Below, piece after piece: positions 1 to 12,606 of a DNA stretch of 64,000 nt. The position numbers were made by a program, and so were the translations under genes. Numbering within the stretch: the stretch's first letter is position 1; every line of letters begins with the position of its first letter. A model generated the notes under the pieces. It ran no database searches and was not told the DNA's origin. It was given only the letters and a program-made list of their open reading frames with translations. Origin of the DNA: Adiantum capillus-veneris (Eukaryota > Streptophyta > Polypodiopsida > Polypodiales > Pteridaceae); assembly GCA_014529385.2 (NCBI GenBank), contig CM043953.1:83766342-83830341 (forward strand), given 5' to 3'.

Positions 1-3000
1 CGCTAGCAAGGTCACACCACTTGTCCATCTCTATAGGCTCATCTTAAGGTTATTCTTTATTACACTTGATGAGTGACCATGATAGGTTTTTTACTTCTGG
101 GTTCTGGTCTTGGTTCCAAGGTCCACCACTTGTCAAAGCTAACTCTATTGAAACTAGAGAGAAACAAAGGTCCACCACTGGTCAAGCTAGGGTCCATTGA
201 AACATGGAGAGAAGGATGCTCCACCATTTGTCCAAGATAGGCTCCATTGAAACATGACGAGAAGCAAGCTGCACCATGTCTCCAAGATGCTAGGCTCCAT
301 CGAAATACATTAACCCACGATATTTCGATGAGGGGTTTACATTCAAGGTCCACCACTTGTCCAAGCTATTATTGCTAGTAGCCTGAGTGGTTTGGTCTCA
401 AGATTCACCACTTTTATTAAGAATATGTGGGTGTTATGGTCCACACTTGTCCAACCTATAAGGCTACATCTTAAAGGTTATTCTTTCTTACTACTTGGAG
501 TGACCATGATAGGTTTTACATGGGGTTTGGTTCCAAGGTCCACCACTTGTCCAAGCTAACTCTATTTGAAACATAGAGAGAAGCAAAGGTCCACCCTTGT
601 CTAAGCTAGGGTCCATTGAAACATGGAGAGAAGATGCTCCACCATTTGTCCAAGGTGGGCTCCATTGAAACATGAGGAGAGCAAGGTGCACCATGTCTCC
701 AAGATGCTAGGCTCCATCGAAAAACATTAAACCCACGATATGTCGTAGATGAGGGGTTTACATTCAAGGTCCACACTTGTCCAAGCTATTATTGCTAGTA
801 GCCTGAGTGGTTTGGTCTCAAGATTCACCACTTTTCCACTCTATGTCATTATATTAAGAATATGCGGTGTTAAGGTCCACCACTTGTCCAACCTATAAGG
901 CTACATCTTAAAGGTATTCTTTATTACCACTTGGAGTGACCATGATAGGTTTTACATGGGGGTTGGTTCCAAGGTCCACCACTTGTCCAAGTTAACTCTA
1001 TTGAAACATAGAGAGAACAAAGGTCCACCACTTGTCCAAGCTAGGGTCCATTGAAACATGGAGAGAAGGATGCTCCACCATTTGTCCAAGATAGGATCCA
1101 TTGAAACATGACGAGAAGCAAGCTGCACCATGTCTCCAAGATGCTAGGCTCCATCGAAATACATTAAACCCACGATATTTCGTAGATGAGGGGTTTACAT
1201 TCAAGGTCCACCACTTGTCCAAGCTATTATTGCTAGTAGCCTGAGTGGTTTGGTCTCAAGATTCACCACGTTTATTAAGAATTATGTGGGTGTTAAGGTC
1301 CACCACTTGTCCAACCTATAAGGCTACATCTTAAAGGTTATTCTTTCTTACTACTTGGAGTGACCATGATAGGTTTTACATGGGGGTTTGGTTCCAAGGT
1401 CCACCACTTGTCCAAGCTAACTCTATTGAAACATAGAGAGAAGCAAAGGTCCACCCCTTGTCTAAGCTAGGGTCCATTGAAACATGGAGAGAAGGATGCT
1501 CCACCATTTGTCCAAGGTAGGCTCCATTCAAACATGAGGAGAAGCAAGGTGCACCATGTCTCCAAGATGCTAAGCTCCATTGAAAAACATTAAACCCACG
1601 ATATGTCGTAGATGAGGGGTGTACATTCAAGGTCCACCACTTGTCCAAGCTATTATTGCTAGTAGCCTGAGTGGTTTGGTCTCAAGATTCACCACTTTTA
1701 TTAAGAATATGTGGGTGTTAAGGTCCACCACTTGTCCAACCTATAAGGCTACATCTTAAAGGTTATTCTTTCTTACTACTTGGAGTGACCATGATAGGTT
1801 TTACATGGGGGTTTGGTTCCAAGGTCCACCACTTGTCCAAGCTAACTCTATTGAAACATAGAGAGAAGCAAAGGTCCACCCCTTGTCTAAGCTAGGGTCC
1901 ATTGAAACATGGAGAGAAGGATGCTCCACCATTTGTCCAAGATAGGCTCCATTGAAACATGAGGAGAAGCAAGTGCACCATGTCTCCAAGATGCTAGGCT
2001 CCATCGAAAAACATTAAACCCACGATATTTCGTAGATGAGGGGTTTACATTCAAGGTCCACCACTTGTCCAAGCTATTATTGCTAGTAGCCTGAGTGGTT
2101 TGGTCTCAAGATTCACCACTTTTCCACTCTATGTCATTATATTAAGAATATGCGGGTGTTAAGGTCCACCACTTGTCCAACCTATAAGGCTACATCTTAA
2201 AGGTTATTCTTTATTACCACTTGGAGTGACCATGATAGGTTTTACATGGGGGTTTGGTTCCAAGGTCCACCACTTGTCCAAGCTAACTCTATTGAAACAT
2301 AGAGAGAAACAAAGGTCCACCACTTGTCCAAGCTAGGGTCCATTGAAACATGGAGAGAAGGATGCTCCACCATTTGTCCAAGATAGGCTCCATTGAAACA
2401 TGACGAGAAGCAAGCTGCACCATGTCTCCAAGATGCTAGGCTCCATCGAAATACATTAAACCCACGATATTCGTAGATGAGGGTTTACATTCAAGGTCCA
2501 CACTTGTCCAAGCTATTATTGCTAGTAGCCTGAGTGGTTTGGTCTCAAGATTCACCACTTTTATTAAGAATATGTGGGTGTTAAGGTCCACCACTTGTCC
2601 AACCTATAAGGCTACATCTTAAAGGTTATTCTTTCTTACCACTTGGAGTGACCATGATAGGTTTTACATGGGGGTTTGGTTCCAAGGTCCACCACTTGTC
2701 CAAGCTAACTCTATTGAAACATAGAGAGAAGCAAAGGTCCACCCCTTGTCTAAGCTAGGGTCCATTGAAACATGGAGAGAAGGATGCTCCACCATTTGTC
2801 CAAGATAGGCTCCATTGAAACATGAGGAGAAGCAAGCTGCACCATGTCTCCAAGATGCTAGGCTCCATTGAAAAACATTAAACCCACGATATTTCGTAGA
2901 TGAGGGGTTTACATTCAAGGTCCACCACTTGTCCAAGCTATTATTGCTAGTAGCCTGAGTGGTTTGGTCTCAAGATTCACCACTTTTCCACTCTATGTCA

Positions 3001-6000
3001 TTATATTAAGAATATGCGCGTGTTAAGGTCCACCACTTGTCCAACCTATAAGGCTACATCTTTAAGGTTATTCTTTATTACCACTTGGAGTGACCATGAT
3101 AGGTTTTACATGGGGTTTGGTTCCAAGGTCCACCACTTGTCCAAGCTAACTCTATTGAAACATAGAGAGAAACAAAGGTCCACCACTTGTCCAAGCTAGG
3201 GTCCATTGAAACATGGAGAGAAGGATGCTCCACCATTTGTCCAAGATAGGCTCCATTGAAACTTGACGAGAAGCAAGCTGCACCATGTCTCCAAGATGCT
3301 AGGCTCCATCGAAATACATTAAACCCACGAGTCCACCACTTGTCCAAGCTATTACTGCTAGTAGCCTGAGTGGTTTGGTCTCAAGATTCACCACTTTTAT
3401 TAAGAATATGTGGGTGTTAAGGTCCACCACTTGTCCAACCTATAAGGCTACATCTTAAAGGTTATTCTTTCTTACTACTTGGAGTGACCATGATAGGTTT
3501 TACATGGGGGTTTGGTTCCAAGGTCCACCACTTGTCCAAGCTAACTCTATTGAAACATAGAGAGAAGCAAAGGTCCACCCCTTGTCTAAGCTAGGGTCCA
3601 TTGAAACATGGAGAGAAGGATGCTCCACCATTTGTCCAAGGTAGGCTCCATTCAAACATGAGAGAAGCAAGGTGCACCATGTCTCCAAGATGCTAAGCTC
3701 CATTGAAAAACATTAAACCCACGATATGTCGTAGATGAGGGGTTACATTCAAGGTCCACCACTTGTCCAAGCTATTATTGCTAGTAGCCTGAGTGGTTTG
3801 GTCTCAAGAGTCACCACTTTTCCACTCTATGTCATTATATTAAGAATATGCGCGTGTTAAGGTCCACCACTTGTCCAACCTATAAGGCTACATCTTTAAG
3901 GTTATTCTTTATTACCACTTGGAGTGACCATGATAGGTTTTACATGGGGGTTTGGTTCCAAGGTCCACCACTTGTCCAAGCTAACTCTATTGAAACATAG
4001 AGAGAAACAAAGGTCCACCACTTGTCCAAGCTAGGGTCCATTGAAACATGGAGAGAAGGATGCTCCACCATTTGTCCAAGATAGGCTCCATTGAAACATG
4101 ACGAGAAGCAAGCTGCACCATGTCTCCAAGATGCTAGGCTCCATCGAAATACATTAAACCCACGATATTTCGTAGATGAGGGGTTACATTCAAGGTCCAC
4201 CACTTGTCCAAGCTATTATTGCTAGTAGCCTGAGTGGTTTGGTCTCAAGATTCACCACTTTTATTAAGAATATGTGGGTGTTAAGGTCCACCACTTGTCC
4301 AACCTATAAGGCTACATCTTAAAGGTTATTCTTTCTTACTACTTGGAGTGACCATGATAGGTTTTACATGGGGGTTTGGTTCCAAGGTCCACCACTTGTC
4401 CAAGCTAACTCTATTGAAACATAGAGAGAAGCAAAGGTCCACCCCTTGTCTAAGCTAGGGTCCATTGAAACATGGAGAGAAGGATGCTCCACCATTTGTC
4501 CAAGGTGGGCTCCATTGAAACATGAGGAGAAGCAAGGTGCACCATGTCTCCAAGATGCTAGGCTCCATCGAAAAACATTAAACCCACGATATGTCGTAGA
4601 TGAGGGGTTTACATTCAAGGTCCACACTTGTCCAAGCTATTATTGCTAGTAGCCTGAGTGGTTTGGTCTCAAGATTCACCACTTTTCCACTCTATGTCAT
4701 TATATTAAGAATATGCGCGTGTTAAGGTCCACCACTTGTCCAACCTATAAGGCTACATCTTAAAGGTTATTCTTTATTACCACTTGGAGTGACCATGATA
4801 GGTTTTACATGGGGGTTTGGTTCCAAGGTCCACCACTTGTCCAAGTTAACTCTATTGAAACATAGAGAGAAACAAAGGTCCACCACTTGTCCAAGCTAGG
4901 GTCCATTGAAACATGGAGAGAAGGATGCTCCACCATTTGTCCAAGATAGGATCCATTGAAACATGACGAGAAGCAAGCTGCACCATGTCTCCAAGATGCT
5001 AGGCTCCATCGAAATACATTAAACCCACGATATTTCGTAGATGAGGGGTTTACATTCAAGGTCCACCACTTGTCCAAGCTATTATTGCTAGTAGCCTAAG
5101 TGGTTTGGTCTCAAGATTCACCACTTTTATTAAGAATATGTGGGTGTTAAGGTCCACCACTTGTCCAACCTATAAGGCTACATCTTAAAGGTTATTCTTT
5201 CTTACTACTTGGAGTGACCATGATAGGTTTTACATGGGGGTTTGGTTCCAAGGTCCACCACTTGTCCAAGCTAACTCTATTGAAACATAGAGAGAAGCAA
5301 AGGTCCACCCCTTGTCTAAGCTAGGGTCCATTGAAACATGGAGAGAAGGATGCTCCACCATTTGTCCAAGGTAGGCTCCATTCAAACATGAGGAGAAGCA
5401 AGGTGCACCATGTCTCCAAGATGCTAAGCTCCATTGAAAAACATTAAACCCACGATATGTCGTAGATGAGGGGTGTACATTCAAGGTCCACCACTTGTCC
5501 AAGCTATTATTGCTAGTAGCCTGAGTGGTTTGGTCTCAAGATTCACCACTTTTCCACTCTATGTCATTATATAAAGGATATGTGCGTGTTAAGGTCCACC
5601 ACTTGTCCAACCTATAAGGCTACATCTTTAAGGTTATTCTTTATTACCACTTGGAGTGACCATGATAGGTTTTACATGGGGGTTTGGTTCCAAGGTCCAC
5701 CACTTGTCCAAGCTAACTCTATTTAAACATAGAGAGAAACAAAGGTCCACCACTTGTCCAAGCTAGGGTCCATTGAAACATGGAGAGAAGGATGCTCCAC
5801 CATTTGTCCAAGATAGGCTCCATTGAAACTTCACGAGAAGCAAGCTGCACCATGTCTCCAAGATGCTAGGCTCCATCGAAATACATTAAACCCACGATAT
5901 TTCGTAGATGAGGGGTTTACATTCAAGGTCCACCACTTGTCCAAGCTATTACTGCTAGTAGCCTGAGTGGTTTGGTCTCAAGATTCACCACTTTTATTAA

Positions 6001-7895
6001 GAATATGTGGGTGTTAAGGTCCACCACTTGTCCAACCTATAAGGCTACATCTTAAAGGTTATTCTTTCTTACTACTTGGAGTGACCATGATAGGTTTTAC
6101 ATGGGGGTTTGGTTCCAAGGTCCACCACTTGTCCAAGCTAACTCTATTGAAACATAGAGAGAAGCAAAGGTCCACCCTTGTCTAAGCTAGGGTCCATTGA
6201 AACATGGAGAGAAGGATGCTCCACCATTTGTCCAAGGTAGGCTCCATTCAAACATGAGGAGAAGCAAGGTGCACCATGTCTCCAAGATGCTAAGCTCCAT
6301 TGAAAAACATTAAACCCACGATATTTCGTAGATGAGGGGTGTACATTCAAGGTCCACCACTTGTCCAAGCTATTATTGCTAGTAGCCTGAGTGGTTTGGT
6401 CTCAAGAGTCACCACTTTTCCACTCTATGTCATTATATTAAGAATATGTGCGTGTTAAGGTCCACCACTTGTCCAACCTATAAGGCTACATCTTTAAGGT
6501 TATTCTTTATTACCACTTGGAGTGACCATGATAGGTTTTACATGGGGGTTTGGTTCCAAGGTCCACCACTTGTCCAAGCTAACTCTATTGAAACATAGAG
6601 AGAAACAAAGGTCCACCACTTGTCCAAGCTAGGGTCCATTGAAACATGGAGAGAAGGATGCTCCACCATTTGTCCAAGATAGGCTCCATTGAAACATGAC
6701 GAGAAGCAAGCTGCACCATGTCTCCAAGATGCTAGGCTCCATCGAAATACATTAAACCCACGATATTTCGTAGATGAGGGGTTTACATTCAAGGTCCACC
6801 ACTTGTCCAAGCTATTATTGCTAGTAGCCTGAGTGGTTTGGTCTCAAGATTCACCACTTTTATTAAGAATATGTGGGTGTTAAGGTCCACCACTTGTCCA
6901 ACCTATAAGGCTACATCTTAAAGGTTATTCTTTCTTACTACTTGGAGTGACCATGATAGGTTTTACATGGGGGTTTGGTTCCAAGGTCCACCACTTGTCC
7001 AAGCTAACTCTATTGAAACATAGAGAGAAGCAAAGGTCCACCCCTTGTCTAAGCTAGGGTCCATTGAAACATGGAGAGAAGGACGCTCCACCATTTGTCC
7101 AAGGTAGGCTCCATTGAAACATGAGGAGAATCAAGGTGCACCATGACTCCAAGATGCTAGGCTCCATCGAAAAACATTAAACCCATGATATGTCGTAGAT
7201 GAGGGGTTTACATTCAAGGTCCAACACTTGTCCAAGCTATTATTGGTAGTAGCCTGAGTGGTTTGGTCTCAAGATTCACCATTTTTCCACTCTATGTCAT
7301 TATATTAAGAATATGTGGGTGTTAAGGTCCACCACTTGTCCAACCTATAAGGCTACATCTTAAAGGTTATTCTTTCTTACCACTTGGAGTGACCATGATA
7401 GGTTTTAAATGGGGGTTTGGTTCCAAGGTCCACCACTTGTCCAAGCTAACTCTATTGAATAATAGAGAGAAGTAAAGGTCCACCACTTGTCCAAGCTAGG
7501 GTCCATTGAAACATGGAGAGAAGGATGCTCCACCATTTGTCCAAGATAGGCTCCATTGAAACATGACGAGAAGCAAGATGCACGATGTCTCCAAGATGCT
7601 AGGCTCCATCGAAATACCTTAAACCCACGATATTTCGTAGATGGGGGGTTTACTTTCAAGGTCCACCACTTGTCCAAGCTATTATCGCTAGTAGCATGGT
7701 TTGGTCTCAAGATTCACCAGTTTTCCACGCTATGTCATTATATGAAGAATATCTGGGTGTTAAGGTCCACCACTTGTCCAACCTATAAGGCTATATTCTA
7801 AATGATATTTTTTTTGACCACTTGGAATGTGCATGATATGTTTTACATGGGGTTTTATTCCAAGGTCCACCACTTGTCCAAGCTAGATCTATTAC
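1..7895. repeat. Hierarchical tandem satellite array with GGTCCACCACTTGTCCAA core
   Basis: About 18 tandem monomers can be followed using the landmark TACATGGGG + GTTTGGTTCC, which recurs near 517, 953, 1377, 1802, 2243, 2666, 3108, 3502, 3942, 4366, 4807, 5232, 5672, 6098, 6540, 6965 and 7408. Spacing mostly alternates between ~425 and ~441 bp, giving an ~866-bp dimer. One type carries GAAAC..CCACCACTTGTCC and a short end (TTATTAAGAATATG). The other carries GAAGC..CCACCCCTTGTCT and a 16-17 bp longer end containing CCACTCTATGTCATTATA. Each monomer holds about seven exact or variant copies of the 18-bp core; the first four lie in ~47-bp subunits ending in ATTGAAACAT(A/G)GAGAGAA. The array runs off the left edge of the window. 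Its right edge (7400-7895) is more diverged, as is usual for satellite borders. Translated frames in it are repeats of one another and are not genes. Confidence 0.95.
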
Positions 7896-8890
7896 ATATA
7901 TATTATACATACAATATTCAACTAGATTCCCTACCTATCATGTCCAGTAGCATGGATGCTCTAGCTTGAAGGTCCACCACTTGTCCAACCTATACTCTCT
8001 TATGTAAGGGAGATCTCGCTATAAATTCAAAACCTTCCCGCCTAAATTTAAAATATCCCTCCCAAATCTTAAATATCCCGCCTAAATTTAAAACTATCCC
8101 GCCCAAATTTTAAAATTCAAACTTTTTTATAAAAATTTAAATTTCACTACTTAAATTTAAAATATTCTACGCAAAATTGATTTTAAATTCAAGTTTACCA
8201 CAAAAAGATATCATTATACCACCTAAATTCAAATATGCAAACCTCAAATCATTATATTGTACATAAATTCAAACAAATTCAAATTAACAAGCCTAAACTG
8301 ATATTAGTTTGCATAGATATGAATTTATCACACCTAAATTATGTCACCATGTTAGAGAGAGTGGTTAGAGAATTTGAACAAGGTCCACCACTTGTCCAAC
8401 CTAGATACCAAGAAGGATTGAGTGTACAAGGTATTGTTTGGAGGTCCTTATAGTCCATTGGTCTTAAGGTCCACCACTTGTGGTAAGGGTCACCAAAAAG
8501 TGTATATATTCATCCAAAGAAATACACGTATTTTTGGTCTACATGTCCTAGTTTAAACCATTTATGTCCATTAGGTGTATCACTAAACAACACTACTATT
8601 TTTGAGAAACAGAAGTTACAATCATATCTACAAATGGATTAGAGGAAAATCAGCTCAGCATACATCCAGAACTCGCTACAAGAATCGACTTTAACAGATC
8701 ACGCAAGTAAGTCTTCCATTCAATTTTACTAGTATTACAATGTGTTAGTTATTTGTGATATTTATGTATGTATATATACTATGTGTGCATATCGTAATTA
8801 AGTGTAATTGTGTATCTGCATTATGTATGAGTATTACAATGAAATAACACAAATATACATACATACACATAGATAACACAGACGCACACA
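7896..8890. other. AT-rich non-coding stretch with isolated core motifs
   Basis: No gene is supported. At about 8030-8130 there is a short degenerate tandem repeat of ~22 bp (CCCGCCTAAATTTAAAAtAT type). Single copies of the GGTCCACCACTTGTCCAA core occur near 7971, 8381 and, truncated, 8466, so the motif continues outside the ordered array. The remainder is AT-rich with (TATG)n-like runs. Confidence 0.6.
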
Positions 8891-8894
8891 TACA

Positions 8895-9285
8895 TGAGCA
8901 TGTATTTTCAAGAGAGAGATAGCAAATACAGAGATAGATAGATAGAGAGAGAGAGAGAGATAAATAACTGTTTTTTAGAGAGAGGAGAGAGAAAGATAAC
9001 AGATTTCACTGTGTTTATGTATGTGGAAGAGAGGAAGACGATGTATGGGAATATGTGCACGTATTTTCAAGAGAGAGACAACAAGATAACAGATTTCATT
9101 GTGGTTATGTATGTGGAAGTGAGGAAGACGATGTGTGGGAATATGTGCATGTATTTTCAAGAGAGAGACAGCAAGATAACAGATTTCACTGTGGTTATGT
9201 ATGTGGAAGAGAGGAAGACGATGTGTGGGAATATGTGTATGTGTGCGGGGATACGTTTAAACTATGTATCTCTGTCTTTTGACGA
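8895..9285. repeat. 90-bp minisatellite, three to four copies
   Basis: The block starting AGATTTCA(C/T)TGTG recurs at 9001, 9091 and 9181, exactly 90 bp apart. Each block contains TATGTATGTGGAAG and GAAGACGATGT, followed by GTATTTTCAAGAGAGAGA. A partial, more diverged copy precedes it near 8895. A GA-rich microsatellite (8936-8960) adjoins. Because 90 is a multiple of three, reading frames stay open across the copies on both strands. This explains the 60-130 aa ORFs here without needing a gene. Confidence 0.85.
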
Positions 9286-9820
9286 GAGAGTGTGTGTGCA
9301 AGAAGAGTTACAGAGAACCATCTTCTCTATATGGAGAAAGACAGAGAGTGAGAGAGAGAGAAATACCTGTTTTTTCTCTATTCGTGAGGTGTGCAATGTC
9401 TCCTGAGAAGACTGCCCGATCCTGCCCTTCTGGAAAGCGTTGTGTACGCTGCTGTTTCTTTGTCTTGTGCGCGAACTTTCAATCCTGTGCACTCCACCTG
9501 TGTGTTGTGTACGATGCCGAGCTTGCTCCTCTACGCGCGCGTATACTCCAACTGTGTGCGATCCGTGTGCGCTTTCTGTGTTTTTGCTGCTCGCCTGCTT
9601 TCTCTGTGTGCGTTTCTCGTGCGCTCTCTGTGTGCCTAATCTTGATAGGGTTTATTAGAATGCCACGTATGCTACAAGTCCATGTTTTATCATAGGATTA
9701 AAAAAAACAAAAGCAATATAAAAAATTAACCAATTCACACGGCCAAAATTAAAGAAATCATGGTTGAAAATATGAAAAACATGCATAACTCTATACTAGG
9801 AATTCACTTAAAAAAAAAGC
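9286..9820. other. TG/CTG-rich sequence, no gene seen
   Basis: The sequence is rich in TGTGTG, CTGTG and GAGAGA runs. Several overlapping frames encode Cys/Leu/Arg-rich peptides up to 143 aa, but these follow from the base composition and match no domain I know. From about 9690 it becomes A-rich. Confidence 0.5.
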
Positions 9821-9824
9821 CGCC

Positions 9825-10030
9825 CCTTGACCCCGCCCGGGGCGCTGCCCCGGACCCCGCCTGGGGCGCTGCCCCAGGACCCCGCTCAGAACAATATCCC
9901 AAAATCAACCTCCCAAGCCCCGCCATCGAGAGCGCTATATTCCACATCCCCATCAAGAGCGCTACCCCCAAACCTCACGTGGAAGCGCTGCCTTGTCACC
10001 CCATTGTGGCATTGCCCTAAGACCCCGCAT
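9825..10030. repeat. GC-rich GACCCCGC/GGGGCGCTGCCCC repeat
   Basis: Two to three degenerate ~27-bp units built of GACCCCGCC, (C/T)GGGGCGCTGCCCC, followed by looser units with AGCGCTA and GCGCTGCC. GGGGCGCTGCCCC is close to self-complementary, so each unit can fold. Base composition contrasts sharply with the AT-rich flanks. Similar GC-rich units are known in many plant repeats. I see no protein here that I can defend. Confidence 0.6.
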
Positions 10031-10615
10031 CTGGAGTGCTAAATGGGAACATTCTTCATTAGTGAAATTTTGAACATAAATTATATTAGCATATACTTAA
10101 ATATAATACAAATATTAACATATTAGCTATACTACTAATTTACTATAGCAGTTCTAGATTATGTCCCATACTATATTTAAGGTGCCAAAGGTTTGGCCTT
10201 ATGGTCCTAGATTTAGCCAAGTGGTCAACACATATAGGACCAAGTGCACACTGTGCCACAAAACTTGGCCACCACTTCACTTGCCAAAGTTTAGGCCACA
10301 TGGTCAATCCTAACTTTCCAATGTTCTTATTATGTCACCTTTTGCCTCGTGGAAAACCTAGGCTTGTTTTCACATACTCAGGCACTTCAAGCCACAATAA
10401 ATTGTCATTACTCTTCAACAACCCTTTTGTTCAAGTCTTTGAAAAAACATTGTTTAAGGCCACCCTAAACCATTTTCATTTAGGGGTGTCTAAAACTAGC
10501 TTTTTGGCAATTCGAGAAGAAAATGGTCAAAGTTTTATACTTAGTTTTAACCACTTGACCAATTCAAATATTGGAAAGCAAGGTCTTGTAATACTTTTCT
10601 TTGGACATCACACAT
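10031..10615. other. Unassigned stretch with one uncertain 150-aa frame
   Basis: A plus-strand frame at 10201-10653 encodes 150 aa with no recognisable domain. The DNA has recurrent (C/T)TTGGCCA..TGGTCA and CACTTG(C/T)CC elements that resemble diverged relatives of the neighbouring satellite core. I therefore read it as decayed repeat rather than as a gene. Confidence 0.4.
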
Positions 10616-10617
10616 TA

Positions 10618-12520
10618 AAACTAGGTCCCTCACTTGTCCAAGCTATGCTCTAATACAATAAAGGGCTTTTGGTTTCAAGATGCACCACTTTCCCAACCTT
10701 GATTCCATTAAAGACGCTAGCTCTACTTAGACATTTAATAGCAAGGTCTTGCAGCAGTTCAGATTGAACATTTTCCATGGCAGCTAGGTCCACCACTTAT
10801 CTAAGCTATGCTCTAATAGAGTAAGGGGGTTTTGGTTTCAAGATCCACCACTTGTCCAAACTTGATTTGGGAAGCAAGGTCCTATAATAGTTTGCTTTGG
10901 ACATTCACCATTACAACTAAGTCCACCACTTCTCCAAGCTATGTTCTAATACACTAAGGAGGTTTTGGTTTCAAGGAGAACCACTTGTACGACTCTGTTT
11001 TTGGAAGTAAGGTCTTTACATAGTTCACCTTGGACCTTGGACATTGGATACTACAACTAAGCCCACCACTTGTCCAAGATATCCTCTATATATAGCCAAA
11101 GGGTTTGGGTTTCAAGATTCACCACTTTTCCAACCTTTCTTCCATTAAAGAAAGGAGGGGCTTTATAACTAGGTCCACCACTTGTCCAAGCTATGCTCTG
11201 ATATGGAAAGGGGATTTTGGTTTCAAGGTCCATCACGTGTTCAACCTTGCAAGACTCAAGGGATACTTGGACATTGGAAAGCATAGTCCTATAGTAGTTG
11301 ATAGGTGGCAGTGGGTATTACAACTAGGTCCAACCTATGCTCTCATATCGCAAAGAGGCTTTTCTTTCAAGGTCCACCACTTGTCCAACCTTGCTTCCAT
11401 TAAAGAAATGAGGGGCTACGTAAACATTGGCAAGCAAGGTAGCAAGGTTCTAAGGTGTTTCACCTTGGATATTGGGCATTATAACTAGGTCCACCACTTG
11501 TCCAAGCTATGCTCTGATAAAGAAAGGGGATTTTCGTTTAAAGGTCCACCATGTGTTCAACCTTTCTAATATAGAAAGGGGATTTTGGTTTCAAGGTCCA
11601 CCACGTGTTCAACCTTGCAAGACTCAAGGGATACTTGGACATTGGAAAGCATAGTCCTATAGTAGTTGATAGGTGGCAGTGGGTATTACAACTAGGTCCA
11701 ACCTATGCTCTCATATCGCAAAGAGGCTTTGCTTTCAAGGTCCACCACTTGTCCAACCTTGCTTCCATTAAAGAAATGAGGGGCTACGTAAACATTGGCA
11801 AGCAAGGTAGCAAGGTTCTAAGGTGTTTCACCTTGGATATTGGGCATTATAACTAGGTCCACCACTTGTCCAAGCTATGCTCTGATAAAGAAAGGGGATT
11901 TTCGTTTAAAGGTCCACCATGTGTTCAACCTTTCTAATATAGAAAGGGGATTTTTGTTTCAAGGTCCACCACGTGTTCAACCTTGAAAGACTCAAGGGAT
12001 ACTTGGACATTGGAAAGCATAGTCTTATAGTAGTTGATAGGTGGCAGTGGGTATTAAAACTAGGTCCAACCTATGCTCTTATATAGCAAAGAGGCTTTGG
12101 TTTCAAGGTCCACCACTTGTCCAACCTTACTTCCATTAAAGAAATGAGGGGCTACGTAAACATTGGCAAGCAAGGTAGCAAAGTCCTAAGGTATTTCACC
12201 TTGGATATTGGGCATTATAACTAGGTCCACCACTTGTCCAAGCTATGCTCTGATATAGAAAGGGGATTTTTGTTTCAAGGTCCACCACGTGTTCAACCTT
12301 GAAAGACTCAAGGGATACTTGGACATTGGAAAGCATAGTCCTATAGTAGTTGATAGGTGGCAGTGGGTATTACAACTAGGTCCACCACTTGTCCAACCTA
12401 TGCTCTCATATAGCAAAGAGGCTTTGGTTTCAAGGTCCACCACTTGTCCAACCTTGCTTCCATTAATATAGCAAGGAGGATTTGGTCTCAAGGTTCACCA
12501 CTTGTCCAACCTATGCAAAC
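10618..12520. repeat. Second array with the same 18-bp core, 316-368 bp units
   Basis: The phrase ACTAGGTCCACCACTTGTCC recurs at about 11168, 11484, 11852 and 12220, giving units of ~316, 368 and 368 bp. Each full unit contains three or more cores or variants (GGTCCACCACGTGTTCAACC, GGTCCACCATGTGTTC), plus GCAAAGAGGCTTT and GGGGCTACGTAAACATTGGCAAGCAAGG-like text. The first unit lacks a ~52-bp GAAAGGGGATTTT..CTAATATA duplication that the later ones carry. Before 11100 the copies are looser. Apart from the core, the unit sequence is unrelated to that of the 1-7.9 kb array. Long plus-strand frames here (up to 127 aa) are repeat translations. The array stops about 90 bp before the large ORF at 12607. 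Confidence 0.9.
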
Positions 12521-12591
12521 CTTTTTCATGTTGTAGCATGATTTTTGGTTTGAAGAGTATTTTTCTATAACTATGGATTTAACAATGTAAT

Positions 12592-12606
12592 CTTTTTACT
12601 TACAGG
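12592..12606 (+). promoter_or_regulatory. Likely 3' splice acceptor before the DUF7869 ORF
   Basis: CTTTTTACTTACAG ends at 12605, one base before the ATG at 12607. It has a pyrimidine tract and a plant-type YAG. An in-frame TAA at 12580-12582 closes the frame upstream. The ORF may therefore begin as exon 2 of a spliced transcript whose first exon is in or beyond the repeat array. No first exon could be identified. Confidence 0.5.

Noticed and set aside
60-7801. Repeated ~67-101 aa minus-strand frames and some plus-strand frames
   Set aside because: They are translations of the satellite monomer, identical unit to unit, and interrupted by indels that are not multiples of three. No domain is present.
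9264-9695. 143-aa Cys/Leu-rich frame and overlapping frames
   Set aside because: Caused by TGTG/CTGTG-rich DNA; no start context, domain or consistent frame.
11105-12491. Plus-strand frames up to 127 aa in the second array
   Set aside because: They repeat KVHHLSNLASIKE-type text with each unit; products of the tandem repeat.
1-12520. CRISPR-like look of an 18-bp repeat with regular spacing
   Set aside because: The sequence between cores is itself repeated, so there are no unique spacers, and the genome is eukaryotic.
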